The translations under genes and the position numbers were made by a program. The notes below the pieces were generated by a model. The model was not told the DNA's origin. It was given only the letters and a program-made list of their open reading frames with translations, and searched no databases. This document shows, one piece after another, positions 27,738 to 36,986 of a DNA stretch of 64,000 nt. Each line of letters begins with the position of its first letter. Position 1 is the first letter of the stretch. Origin of the DNA: Schaedlerella glycyrrhizinilytica_A (GTDB lineage: Bacteria; Bacillota; Clostridia; Lachnospirales; Lachnospiraceae); assembly GCF_042852765.1 (NCBI RefSeq), contig NZ_AP031414.1, one strand, 5' to 3'.

Positions 27738-28427
27738 ATGGAAAAGATAAAAGAACTTTGCAGTGAAGAACGGCCTTACGAAAAATGTGAACGTTTCGGT
27801 GCGAAACATCTGACAGATATCGAGCTGCTTGCCGTCTTGCTCCGTTCGGGATCAAGAGGGGAGAGCGCATTGCAGCTCGCCAGACATATTCTGTATCCGT
27901 CGTTACTGCCGGGCGGGATCCTCAATATCCATAACTGGTCGTATGAGCAATTACGGAAGATCCGGGGCATCGGGAAAGTAAAGGCGATCCAGATCTTATG
28001 TCTGTCCGAACTTGCCAAACGGCTTGCGAAAGCGACTGCCGGATGCGAACTGGATTTCAGGACGCCGTCGTCAGTCGCACAATATTATATGGAAGATATG
28101 AGGCATCAGAAGCGGGAGAGCATGAAGCTTCTGCTTCTGAACACGAAATCAAGGCTGATCGGGGAGTCAGATATTTCAAAAGGGACCGTAAATGCTTCCA
28201 TTGTTTCGCCGCGCGAATTGTTCGTAGAGGCGCTGCAGAAAAATGCAGTCTATATTATTTTGCTGCACAATCATCCCAGCGGTGATCCGTCACCGAGCCG
28301 GGAAGATATTCTGGTGACACAGCGGATCCATGATGCAGGGGAGATGATCGGAATCGAACTTCTGGATCATATCATCATCGGAGACAACCGCTATGTCAGC
28401 CTGCGGGAAGAAGGGGTTATTCAGTGA
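27738..28427 (+). CDS. radC: RadC-family JAMM-domain protein
   Basis: From ATG 27738 the product has 229 residues, normal for RadC. It has an N-terminal helix-hairpin-helix region (KIRGIGKVKAIQI) and a JAMM metal site H177-x-H179-x7-S-x2-D190. RadC was once linked to DNA repair; its role is unsettled. It precedes mreB in many Firmicutes. Its stop overlaps the GTG start of mreB (GTGA). Confidence 0.92.
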   Translation: MEKIKELCSEERPYEKCERFGAKHLTDIELLAVLLRSGSRGESALQLARHILYPSLLPGGILNIHNWSYEQLRKIRGIGKVKAIQILCLSELAKRLAKATAGCELDFRTPSSVAQYYMEDMRHQKRESMKLLLLNTKSRLIGESDISKGTVNASIVSPRELFVEALQKNAVYIILLHNHPSGDPSPSREDILVTQRIHDAGEMIGIELLDHIIIGDNRYVSLREEGVIQ

Positions 28428-29452
28428 TAGGAAGAAATGTCTATGGGCTTGATCTCGGTACATACGAGATCAAAGTATTTGATCTGAAAAAAAATGAAAT
28501 CTGGAAAGAAAAAAATGTCATTGCGATGAAGGACAACACAACCGTTTTTGCCTCCGGGGACGATGCGTTTGCCATGTATGAAAAAGCGCCGGACAATATT
28601 CAGGTCGTATTTCCGATGCAGGGCGGAGTCATCGCCCATTTCGATGATATGCAGTATCTGCTGGAAAATCTGCTCAAAAAAGAGCGCCAGTTTTCCAGAG
28701 GGGCGGAATATCTGGTCGCAGTGCCAACCGATGTGACAGAAGTAGAAAAACGTGCGTTTTATGATCTTGTTTCTCATTCTTCCGCCCGCGCGAAGTCTGT
28801 GCGTATTGTAGAACGCGGATTGGCGGACGGTGTCGGTGCCGGTCTTCCTGTGGATGAAACGCCCGGCGTGATGGTTGTCAATATCGGCGGAGGCACGACG
28901 GAACTTTCGGTACTTGCTTTCGGCGGTATGGTGCTCAACCGGCTTTTAAAGATCGGAGGAGAACAATTCGATCAGGCGATCATCCATCTTGTCCGTCACA
29001 GCAAGGACTTTTTAATTGGTCGGACAACTGCCGAATCTCTCCGAAAAGAGTTCGGTATTTTTACACAGAAAGACAGCGCCTCGCTTTCGGTTTCCGGCCG
29101 CGACCTGATCTTTGGAGTTCCCAATACGAAGAAAATCCCGATCAGTCTGGTACGCGCCGCAATGAAAGAACCGTTGGAGGAATGCACCGAAGCGATCCGC
29201 GTCATGTATGAGCGGACGCCGCCGGATGTGCGAAAGGGAATCCGGGAAAACGGGATCTGCCTGACCGGCGGTCTTGCTAATTTGAAAGGTCTTTCGACCT
29301 ATCTGCAGGAAAGCACGGGACTTCCCGTCGCCGTTGCTGAAGAACCGGAACTCTGCGCGGTAAAAGGTCTTCGTGCCATCGCACAGGATAAACATATTTA
29401 CAAAAAGCTGACATATTCCATGTTAGACGAAGATTACAGGTGGTTGAGATAA
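28424..29452 (+). CDS. mreB: MreB-type actin-like rod-shape protein
   Basis: The 342-residue protein shows the actin-fold phosphate loops GLDLGTYEIK and VVNIGGGTTELSVLAFGG and lies ahead of mreC and mreD. It organises sidewall peptidoglycan synthesis together with RodA and PBP2, whose genes are in the same block. The first loop (DLGTYEIK) differs from the common DLGTANT, so this is a diverged member, but length and order are normal. GTG start, coupled to radC. Confidence 0.92.
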   Translation: MIGRNVYGLDLGTYEIKVFDLKKNEIWKEKNVIAMKDNTTVFASGDDAFAMYEKAPDNIQVVFPMQGGVIAHFDDMQYLLENLLKKERQFSRGAEYLVAVPTDVTEVEKRAFYDLVSHSSARAKSVRIVERGLADGVGAGLPVDETPGVMVVNIGGGTTELSVLAFGGMVLNRLLKIGGEQFDQAIIHLVRHSKDFLIGRTTAESLRKEFGIFTQKDSASLSVSGRDLIFGVPNTKKIPISLVRAAMKEPLEECTEAIRVMYERTPPDVRKGIRENGICLTGGLANLKGLSTYLQESTGLPVAVAEEPELCAVKGLRAIAQDKHIYKKLTYSMLDEDYRWLR

Positions 29453-29453
29453 T

Positions 29454-30320
29454 ATGAAAAAAAAGAATCAAACATCCCAGACAAATAAATATTGGCTGTT
29501 CGGTCTGTCTTTGCTCTGTGTCCTTTTGATGCTGCTTTCCGTATTTTCCGGAAAGGTCACCGGACCGTTTAAAGTCGCTGCCAATCTGACTGTCATTCCG
29601 ATGCAGAAAGGGATCAGCCGGATCGGAGAGTGGATGGGAGACATGAGCGATAACTTCCAGACACTCAAGCAGGTACAAAAAGAGAACGAAACGCTGCAGG
29701 CGCAGGTTGATGAACTTCTGATCGAGAACAACAATCTTCAGGAAGACAAGTACGAATTGGAACGGCTTCAGGAATTGTACAAACTGGATCAGAATTATGC
29801 GGAATATGAAAAGGTTGCCGCTCATGTGATCGGCAAAGATTCCGGCAACTGGTTCAGCACCTTTACGATCGACAAAGGAAGTAAAGACGGCATAGAAGTC
29901 GATATGAACGTCATTGCCGGGAACGGGCTTGTCGGGATCGTAACGCAGGTCGGTCCGACATGGGCGACCGTACGCTCGATCATCGACGATTCCAGTAATG
30001 TCAGCGGAATGGTATTGTCCACATCCGATAAATGCATCATCCGCGGAGATCTGTCGTTGATCAACAGCGGACGGATCCGCTTTGAACAGATGGAAAATAA
30101 TGATAACGTCGTAGAGATCGGCGAACAGATCGTAACTTCCTATATCAGCGACAAATATTTACAGGGGATTTTGATCGGTTATGTCAGCGAAGTCAGCGTT
30201 GATTCCAACAACCTGACACGTTCCGGCTACATTACCCCGGTGGTCGATTTTAAAAATCTGCAGGAAGTGCTCGTTATCACAAAAACGAAAGACGCTATGA
30301 CCGGAACACCGGCAGAATAA
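29454..30320 (+). CDS. mreC: rod shape-determining protein MreC
   Basis: The 288-residue protein has an N-terminal membrane segment (about 12-32), a coiled coil (about 65-110) and a C-terminal beta-domain (ending near VLVITKTK), the normal MreC layout. It links MreB to PBP2 on the outer face of the membrane. It starts 1 base behind the mreB stop, and the operon order is intact. Confidence 0.95.
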   Translation: MKKKNQTSQTNKYWLFGLSLLCVLLMLLSVFSGKVTGPFKVAANLTVIPMQKGISRIGEWMGDMSDNFQTLKQVQKENETLQAQVDELLIENNNLQEDKYELERLQELYKLDQNYAEYEKVAAHVIGKDSGNWFSTFTIDKGSKDGIEVDMNVIAGNGLVGIVTQVGPTWATVRSIIDDSSNVSGMVLSTSDKCIIRGDLSLINSGRIRFEQMENNDNVVEIGEQIVTSYISDKYLQGILIGYVSEVSVDSNNLTRSGYITPVVDFKNLQEVLVITKTKDAMTGTPAE

Positions 30321-30330
30321 GGAGGAGACG

Positions 30331-30864
30331 ATGAAATCCATAAAAATACGACGCGGGATCGTGACGGCGATCGTTGTTTTGGTCTGTTTTCTTTTGCAGT
30401 GTATGTTGTTTCCGCATCTTGCTCTTGCATCCATAAAACCGAATCTGATGCTGATCGTGACCGCAGCATACGGATTTATGCGCGGACCAAAAGAGGGGAT
30501 GCTGATCGGATTTTTTTCCGGACTGATCATCGATATCCAGTTTGGAAATATTCTTGGATTCTACGCCCTGATTTATCTGTTGATCGGTTATGTGAACGGA
30601 TTATTTGAGCAGATGTACTTTGACGAAGATATCAAACTGCCGCTGATCCTGATCTCAGCAAGTGAATTTGTGTATGGGCTTGTGATCTATCTTTTGATGT
30701 TCCTGCTCCGGAGTGAATTTGATTTTCTGCATTATTTAAGTCATATTATCATCCCGGAACTCATATATACAATAGCGGTGACACTGCCGTTATATCCGGT
30801 CATACTTTTTATCAACCATAAATTAGACGCAGAAGAAAAAAGGAGTGCAAGTAAATTTGTTTAA
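30331..30864 (+). CDS. mreD: rod shape-determining protein MreD
   Basis: The 177-residue protein has about five membrane segments and the MRGPKEGMLIGFFSGLIID motif common to MreD. It is a membrane part of the rod complex. GGAGGAG lies 4 bases before the ATG. The PBP2 start lies inside its last codons. Confidence 0.92.
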   Translation: MKSIKIRRGIVTAIVVLVCFLLQCMLFPHLALASIKPNLMLIVTAAYGFMRGPKEGMLIGFFSGLIIDIQFGNILGFYALIYLLIGYVNGLFEQMYFDEDIKLPLILISASEFVYGLVIYLLMFLLRSEFDFLHYLSHIIIPELIYTIAVTLPLYPVILFINHKLDAEEKRSASKFV

Positions 30865-33721
30865 TCGAATCTTAAGACGTATCAAAGACTTCGGAAACCG
30901 GATCCTGGAATCCCGGCTTTTTGTATTGATCCTGGTATTCTGCATCTTGTCCGCCATTTTGATCAGCCGTCTGTTTTATCTGCAGATCGTCAAAGGGGAT
31001 TACTATCTGGAAAATTATAAGATGCAGATCCGCAAGACACGGGAGATCCCCGGAACCCGCGGCAATATCTACGACCGGAACGGAAATCTTCTCGCATACA
31101 ACGAGCTTGCTTATTCCGTCACGTTTGAAGATACGCTTGCTTCCGGAAGTGAGAAAAATCAAACCTTAAACAAGATTTTAGAGCAGGTGATCGAGATCGT
31201 GGAATCTCACGGAGATTCTGTGATCAACAGTTTCGGGATCGTATTGGATTCTGCCGGGAATTACCAGTTTACGCAGACGAATGAAACACAGCGTCTTCGT
31301 TTTATTGCCGATGTATACGGTAAAAGTTATACCGATGATCTTACCGAAGCACAGAAGAACGCAACGCCGGACGAATTGATCCGTTATTTATGTACCAATG
31401 AGACTTACGGATATGATATTGACATAAAGAATCTGGATCCGGCTTATGTGTTGAAGCTGGTGAATATGCGTTATGCGATCGGTCTCAACAGTTTCCAGAA
31501 ATTTATCCCGACCGTACTGGCTTCCGACGTCAGCGACGAAACCGCTGCCGCGATCATGGAGAATCTGGACAAGCTGGAAGGAATTGATATTGAGGAGGAA
31601 TCGCTCCGCCGTTATACGGACAGCAAATATTTCGCATCCATCATCGGCTACACCGGAAAGATTTCTCAGGAAGAATACGACGCGTTGGACAAAGACGAAA
31701 AGAAGCGGTATTCTCTTTCGGACATTGTGGGAAAATCCGGACTGGAACAGACGATGGACAGTGTCCTGCAAGGAGAAAAAGGCGAGATGACCTTTTATGT
31801 GGACAGTGTCGGGAAAGTGACCGATACAGTCAGCTATACCGAGCAGGGCGCGGGAAACGATGTTTATCTGACGATCGACAAAGATCTGCAGGAGTACACC
31901 TACCAGATTCTGGAAGAAAAAATTGCAGGTATCGTACTGTCCAAATTACGGAATGTTATGAATTATGACCCAAGTGAAACGTCCGATGCCAGTCAGATCA
32001 TCATACCGGCAGATGATGCTTACCACGCTTTTATCGCCAACGAGATCATTGACGAGGCACATTTCAATACGGAAGATGCGGGTGTGACCGAACAGGAGGT
32101 CTATGCGATCTTTTCCGCAAGGAAAGAGGCTGCGCTTGCAGAGATCATGGCGGAACTGAACGGGACAACACCTTACAACAGTCTGGGAGCGGAGATGCAG
32201 GCTTATCAGGACTACATTTCTATAAATGTACTGCAGGAAGCCACAAATATTCTTATGAGTGATAAGATCGATACTTCCGATGCGACTTATCAGGCTTGGA
32301 CGACTGAGGAATCCATCAGCCTGAATCAGTTTTTGACGTATGCGATCTCCAAAAACTGGATCGATACTTCCCAATTGTCCGAATACATTTCTTCCGAACG
32401 ATATTCGGATTCCGCGGAGGTTTATCAGGCGATTTTATCATTTTTGCAAGATTATTTGATTTCGGATATGAATTTCGACAAACTTCTCTACAAATATCTT
32501 ATAAAATCAGGAGGAGTCACCGGTGCACAGATCTGTGCGATCACATATGAGCAGGGTGTTCTTCCGATGGATGAGGGACAATACAATGGTCTGCGTGACG
32601 GCAGTGTGGATCCGTTCACATGGCTGACTCAGAAGATTGCGAATCTGGAGATCACTCCGGGACAACTGGCATTGGAGCCTTGTACCGGTTCGGCTGTGGT
32701 CAGTGATCCGAATACGGGAGAAGTACTTGCATGCGTATCCTATCCGGGATACGACAACAACCGGCTTGCAAATACGATGGATTCCACCTATTATAATCAA
32801 CTTGTGACCGGTTTATCCCGTCCGTTTTATAACAACGCGACGCAGGAGAAAACAGCGCCCGGATCTACCTACAAGATGATCTCCGCTGTGGCAGCCCTGA
32901 CAGAGGGGATCGTAACAGGAGACACGGCGCTCGTCTGTTCCGGAGAATTTGACAAAGTAACACCAAGCCCACGCTGCTGGATCTATCCGGGAGCACATGG
33001 CGCGCTGAACGTTGTATCCGCTCTGGACGTGTCCTGCAACAACTACTTCTACGAAGTGGGGTATCAGTTGGGGCTGGACGAAGAGGGCAACTACGACAGT
33101 GATAAGGGTGTCGAAACACTGGCAAAGTATACGGAGATGTTCGGGCTCGGTGAGACTACCGGTCTGGAGATCCCGGAATCCGAACCTCAGATTTCGGATG
33201 AGTATTCCGTACAAAGTGCCATCGGACAGGGAACCAACAACTTTACAGTCAGCCAGCTCAACCGCTATGTTGCCGCTGTCGCCAACAAGGGAACGGTATA
33301 CAAGCTTTCACTTTTGTCGAAGACAACGGATCCGGACGGAAAGATCATCAAGAATTACGAACCGACTGTGGTCAGCACGATCGATGAAGTATCGGATGAG
33401 ACATGGAACCTGATCCATCAGGGTATGATCTCCATGATCAACAGCACCGCAAGTTTTTCCGGGCTCGGTATTCAGATGGCAGGTAAGACCGGTACTGCAC
33501 AGCAAAGTGAGATTCATCCGGATCATGGACTGTTTGTCGGATTTGCACCGGCAGATGCACCGGAAATCGCAATCGCAGTCAGGATCGCAAATGGTTATAG
33601 TTCGTCGTATGCGGCGGAGATCGGTCGCGATATCGTAAAAGCAAAATACCAGCTTGGAGATATCAATGAGATCATCACCGGAACCGCTTCCGAACTTGGC
33701 GCTGCGGTCGCAGGAGATTAA
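30857..33721 (+). CDS. penicillin-binding protein 2 (monofunctional transpeptidase)
   Basis: About 954 residues from TTG 30857 (AGGAG 11 bases upstream). It has a membrane anchor (about 20-42), a dimerisation region with GTRGNIYDRNG, and a transpeptidase domain with S670-x-x-K673, S726-C-N and K877-T-G. It crosslinks sidewall peptidoglycan with RodA, encoded 1.7 kb downstream. Between the domain entry (TIDKDLQEY, 339) and the first core strand (GSAVVSDPNTG, 611) lies about 240 residues of acidic, helical sequence absent from most PBP2s, which explains the large size. The GTG at 30845 is another possible start. Confidence 0.93.
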   Translation: MFNRILRRIKDFGNRILESRLFVLILVFCILSAILISRLFYLQIVKGDYYLENYKMQIRKTREIPGTRGNIYDRNGNLLAYNELAYSVTFEDTLASGSEKNQTLNKILEQVIEIVESHGDSVINSFGIVLDSAGNYQFTQTNETQRLRFIADVYGKSYTDDLTEAQKNATPDELIRYLCTNETYGYDIDIKNLDPAYVLKLVNMRYAIGLNSFQKFIPTVLASDVSDETAAAIMENLDKLEGIDIEEESLRRYTDSKYFASIIGYTGKISQEEYDALDKDEKKRYSLSDIVGKSGLEQTMDSVLQGEKGEMTFYVDSVGKVTDTVSYTEQGAGNDVYLTIDKDLQEYTYQILEEKIAGIVLSKLRNVMNYDPSETSDASQIIIPADDAYHAFIANEIIDEAHFNTEDAGVTEQEVYAIFSARKEAALAEIMAELNGTTPYNSLGAEMQAYQDYISINVLQEATNILMSDKIDTSDATYQAWTTEESISLNQFLTYAISKNWIDTSQLSEYISSERYSDSAEVYQAILSFLQDYLISDMNFDKLLYKYLIKSGGVTGAQICAITYEQGVLPMDEGQYNGLRDGSVDPFTWLTQKIANLEITPGQLALEPCTGSAVVSDPNTGEVLACVSYPGYDNNRLANTMDSTYYNQLVTGLSRPFYNNATQEKTAPGSTYKMISAVAALTEGIVTGDTALVCSGEFDKVTPSPRCWIYPGAHGALNVVSALDVSCNNYFYEVGYQLGLDEEGNYDSDKGVETLAKYTEMFGLGETTGLEIPESEPQISDEYSVQSAIGQGTNNFTVSQLNRYVAAVANKGTVYKLSLLSKTTDPDGKIIKNYEPTVVSTIDEVSDETWNLIHQGMISMINSTASFSGLGIQMAGKTGTAQQSEIHPDHGLFVGFAPADAPEIAIAVRIANGYSSSYAAEIGRDIVKAKYQLGDINEIITGTASELGAAVAGD

Positions 33722-33736
33722 AAAGGATGTGAGAGG

Positions 33737-34393
33737 ATGGACAGGCTGGTTACAGTAAAAGGCAATCGCTATGGTATGGAAATTTATATGGATTCCGAAG
33801 TTTCTTTTGATATACTTATGAAAAGTATGGAAGAAAAATTCCGTAATTCCGCAAAATTCTTTCAGGGGGCGCAGATGGCCGTCCGTTTTTTGGGACGCCG
33901 TCTGACGTATCTGGAAGAACAGGCGGTACTGGATCTGATCAGTAACACAACCGGAATTGATGTGGTTTGTATCATAGATGGCGACCCAGCCAATGAAACT
34001 GCATACAAAAGTGTTGTAGAACGCACGCTTTCCAATGTTCGGAAACGGGACGGGCAGTTCTATAAAGGTACGCTTGGCAAAAAGCAGGTGGTAGAATCCG
34101 ACACCAGTATTGTGATTCTTGGAGACGTAGAACTCGGAGCCAAGGTCATTTCCAAAGGAAGCGTCGTGATCCTTGGCGCGCTGCACGGCTTTGTACATGC
34201 CGGTGCCGCCGGAGACCGCGCGGCGTTCATCGCAGCCCTTTCCATGCAGCCCAAACAGCTGCGGATCGCGGATGTAGAGGCGAGAAGACAACTCATTTAT
34301 CAGGAAAGTCTTCTGATCAAAGGGGCGAAAGTCGCGACACTGGACGGCAATCGGATCTATTTGGATCCACTTGCGGATTGGTCGAATGAATAA
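33737..34393 (+). CDS. minC: septum site-determining protein MinC
   Basis: The 218-residue protein has the N-terminal MinC domain and the C-terminal beta-helix domain with repeats around GDVELGAKVISKGSVVILG, the part that binds MinD and FtsZ. It blocks Z-ring assembly away from midcell. minD and minE follow, so the Min system is complete. GATGTGAGAGG lies ahead of the ATG. Confidence 0.95.
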   Translation: MDRLVTVKGNRYGMEIYMDSEVSFDILMKSMEEKFRNSAKFFQGAQMAVRFLGRRLTYLEEQAVLDLISNTTGIDVVCIIDGDPANETAYKSVVERTLSNVRKRDGQFYKGTLGKKQVVESDTSIVILGDVELGAKVISKGSVVILGALHGFVHAGAAGDRAAFIAALSMQPKQLRIADVEARRQLIYQESLLIKGAKVATLDGNRIYLDPLADWSNE

Positions 34394-34416
34394 GAAGTTG
34401 CAGGAGGAAAGACAAC

Positions 34417-35208
34417 ATGGGAGAAGTAATAGTCATCACATCAGGAAAAGGCGGGGTTGGTAAGACGACAACGACAGCAAATATCGGAATCGGGCTGGCA
34501 CAGTCCGGAAAGAAAGTTGTCGTGATCGATACCGATCTCGGGCTTCGGAATCTGGACGTTGTAATGGGATTGGAAAATCGGATCGTATATAATCTGGTTG
34601 ACGTCATTGAAGGCAGCTGCCGTATGAAACAGGCGCTGATCCGTGATAAGCGTTTTCCGGATCTGTATCTGCTTCCGTCCGCACAGACGAAAGACAAGAC
34701 GTCCGTATCACCGGAACAGATGCAGAAACTGGTTTCAGAACTTCGATCGGACTTTGATTACATTTTTCTCGACTGCCCGGCCGGCATCGAACAGGGGTTC
34801 CAAAATGCGATCGCAGGAGCAGACCGTGCGATCGTCGTAACGACGCCGGAAGTTTCCGCGATCCGGGATGCCGACCGCATCATCGGGCTTTTAGAAACCA
34901 AAGGGATCAAAAAAAATGAGCTTCTGATCAACCGGCTTCGGATCGATATGGTACGCCGCGGAGATATGATGTCGGTGGAAGATGTGTCGGAGATTCTCGC
35001 TATTGACCTGCTCGGAGTTATTCCGGATGATGAACAGATTGTCATCGCAACAAATCAGGGGGAACCGATCGTCGGCAGCGACAGTATTGCCGGACGCGCA
35101 TATTCCAATGTCTGCCGACGGATCTTAGGAGAGGAGATCCCGATCCCGGACTTTACAAAAAGCGATGGATTCTTTCATCGGTTCACACAGCTATTCCATA
35201 AGAATTAA
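34417..35208 (+). CDS. minD: septum site-determining ATPase MinD
   Basis: The 263-residue protein has the deviant Walker A SGKGGVGKTTTT near residue 10 and ends in FFHRFTQLFHKN, an amphipathic helix that serves as membrane anchor. It recruits MinC to the membrane and is released by MinE. AGGAGG lies 10 bases before the ATG. Confidence 0.97.
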   Translation: MGEVIVITSGKGGVGKTTTTANIGIGLAQSGKKVVVIDTDLGLRNLDVVMGLENRIVYNLVDVIEGSCRMKQALIRDKRFPDLYLLPSAQTKDKTSVSPEQMQKLVSELRSDFDYIFLDCPAGIEQGFQNAIAGADRAIVVTTPEVSAIRDADRIIGLLETKGIKKNELLINRLRIDMVRRGDMMSVEDVSEILAIDLLGVIPDDEQIVIATNQGEPIVGSDSIAGRAYSNVCRRILGEEIPIPDFTKSDGFFHRFTQLFHKN

Positions 35209-35225
35209 GGAGGCTGTGAGAGAGT

Positions 35226-35435
35226 ATGAGTACGGCATCGGTTCAGATTGCAAAAGACAGACTGAAGGCTCTGCTGGGCGCAGACCGGATGCAGTGTACC
35301 CCCGATATTACCGAAAAACTATCCGCCGATCTCTATCATATACTTTCCAAATATATGGAGATCAGCCGGGAACATTTTAACATACAGATAACAAGATCAG
35401 ATATACATATCAAATATACAGGAGAAAACGATTGA
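35226..35435 (+). CDS. minE: cell division topological factor MinE
   Basis: Only 69 residues, shorter than the usual 85-90, but the segment SVQIAKDRLKALLGADRM and the C-terminal strand with HFNIQITRSDIHIKYTGE fit MinE. The short length comes mainly from a reduced N-terminal membrane-binding part. It drives MinD off the membrane. Its stop overlaps the rodA start (TTGA). Confidence 0.85.
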   Translation: MSTASVQIAKDRLKALLGADRMQCTPDITEKLSADLYHILSKYMEISREHFNIQITRSDIHIKYTGEND

Positions 35436-36577
35436 AAGAACAATTGAAAGGTTATATTCAAAATCTGAAACAGCGGTATCATCTGAAAGATTACCGGTTC
35501 AGTCTGATCATTCTTGTGACCGCTCTTTCCATCATCGGAGTTTTTATCGTGGGAAGCGCGCAGGCTGATCTGCAGTGGCGTCAGCTACAGGGAGTGATCC
35601 TTGGGCTGATCGCCATGTTTATCATTTCGCTGATCGATTATAATTGGATCTTAAAATTTTATTGGGTGATGTATGCAGTCAATCTTGTACTGCTCGCGGC
35701 CGTTCTTCTGTTTGGAGAAACCGTAAACGGTGCGACAAGATGGCTGAACCTCGGATTTATCCAGTTTCAGCCGTCCGACCTGACCAAACTGCTCATGATT
35801 TTATTTTTTGCCAAGTTTCTGATGGACCGGGAACGGGACATCAACGATAAAAAAACGATCATACAGGGGATCGCGCTGATCCTGCCGTCCCTGATCCTGA
35901 TCTACAAGCAGCCGAATCTTTCCAATACGATCTGTCTGGCGCTTTTATTCTGCGTCCTGATGTTTATGGGCGGATTAAGCTATAAGTTCATCGGGACAGT
36001 CTTAGCCATAACGATCCCGACTGCAGTGATCCTGTTCGTGATCGTTATACAGCCGAACCAGCCGCTGATCCATCAATATCAGCAGAATCGTATTCTGGCA
36101 TGGCTGGAGCCGGAAGAGTACGAATCCGAAGAGGCATATCAGCAGCTCAACTCGATCAAAGCGATCGGTTCCGGAAAATTAACCGGAAAAGGCTACAACA
36201 GTGACGCGACGACGTCTGTAAAAAACGGAAATTTCATTTCTGAGCCGCAGACAGACTTTATTTTTGCAATTATCGGAGAAGAATTGGGATTTGTGGGTTG
36301 TTGTGTCGTCATAATTTTGATATTATTAATTGTGATAGACTGCATTTTAATTGGCATGAAGGCAAAAGACACCGGAGGCAGGATCATCTGCGCCGGCATA
36401 GCCGCACTGATCGGAATCCAGAGTTTTATCAACATCAGTGTGGCGACCATGTTATTCCCGAATACCGGAATTTCTCTTCCGTTTGTCAGTTATGGACTGA
36501 CTTCCCTTGTCTGTCTGTACATGGGCATCGGATTTGTATTGAATGTCGGTCTTCAGCCAAAGAAATATGAATCATAG
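35432..36577 (+). CDS. rodA: RodA-type SEDS peptidoglycan glycosyltransferase
   Basis: The 381-residue protein has about ten membrane segments and the SEDS motifs NGATRWLNLGFIQFQPSDL and NTGISLPFVSYGLTS. It polymerises peptidoglycan glycan chains together with PBP2. Placement in the mre-pbp2-min block supports RodA rather than FtsW. TTG start coupled to minE. Confidence 0.93.
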   Translation: MKEQLKGYIQNLKQRYHLKDYRFSLIILVTALSIIGVFIVGSAQADLQWRQLQGVILGLIAMFIISLIDYNWILKFYWVMYAVNLVLLAAVLLFGETVNGATRWLNLGFIQFQPSDLTKLLMILFFAKFLMDRERDINDKKTIIQGIALILPSLILIYKQPNLSNTICLALLFCVLMFMGGLSYKFIGTVLAITIPTAVILFVIVIQPNQPLIHQYQQNRILAWLEPEEYESEEAYQQLNSIKAIGSGKLTGKGYNSDATTSVKNGNFISEPQTDFIFAIIGEELGFVGCCVVIILILLIVIDCILIGMKAKDTGGRIICAGIAALIGIQSFINISVATMLFPNTGISLPFVSYGLTSLVCLYMGIGFVLNVGLQPKKYES

Positions 36578-36590
36578 AGGAGAGCAGAAT

Positions 36591-36986
36591 ATGAATATTG
36601 GATTAGTCGCACATGATGCCAAAAAAAAGCTGATGCAGAATTTCTGCATCGCCTATCGCGGGATCCTGAGCAAACATCATTTGTTTGCCACGGAAACTAC
36701 CGGTCTTCTGATCGAAAGTGTCACCAATTTAAGTATCCACAAATATCTTCCGGGGCATCTCGGCGGAAAGCAGATGCTCGGAGCGCAGATCGAACACAAC
36801 GATATGGATCTTCTTATTTTCTTCCGGGATCCGCTCGCTCCGAAATCACATGAACCGGACGTCAACGATATTGTGAAGCTTTGTGATATGTACAATATCC
36901 CGATGGCGACGAACATTGCAACAGCAGAAGCACTGATACTTGCACTGGACAGAGGAGATTTAGACTGGCGTGAAATGTACAAATAA
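36591..36986 (+). CDS. mgsA: methylglyoxal synthase
   Basis: The 131-residue protein (ATG 36591, GAGGAGAG 5 bases upstream) starts with MNIGLVAHDAKK and has the FFRDPLAPKSHEPDV catalytic region. It turns dihydroxyacetone phosphate into methylglyoxal, an outlet when phosphate is low. Its link to the rod genes is positional only, but the order is common in Clostridia. The stop overlaps the next gene by 17 bases. Confidence 0.95.
   Translation: MNIGLVAHDAKKKLMQNFCIAYRGILSKHHLFATETTGLLIESVTNLSIHKYLPGHLGGKQMLGAQIEHNDMDLLIFFRDPLAPKSHEPDVNDIVKLCDMYNIPMATNIATAEALILALDRGDLDWREMYK

Noticed and set aside
33308..34291. 327-codon minus-strand open frame opposite pbp2 and minC
   Set aside because: Spans two real genes in antisense, no ribosome site and no family likeness.
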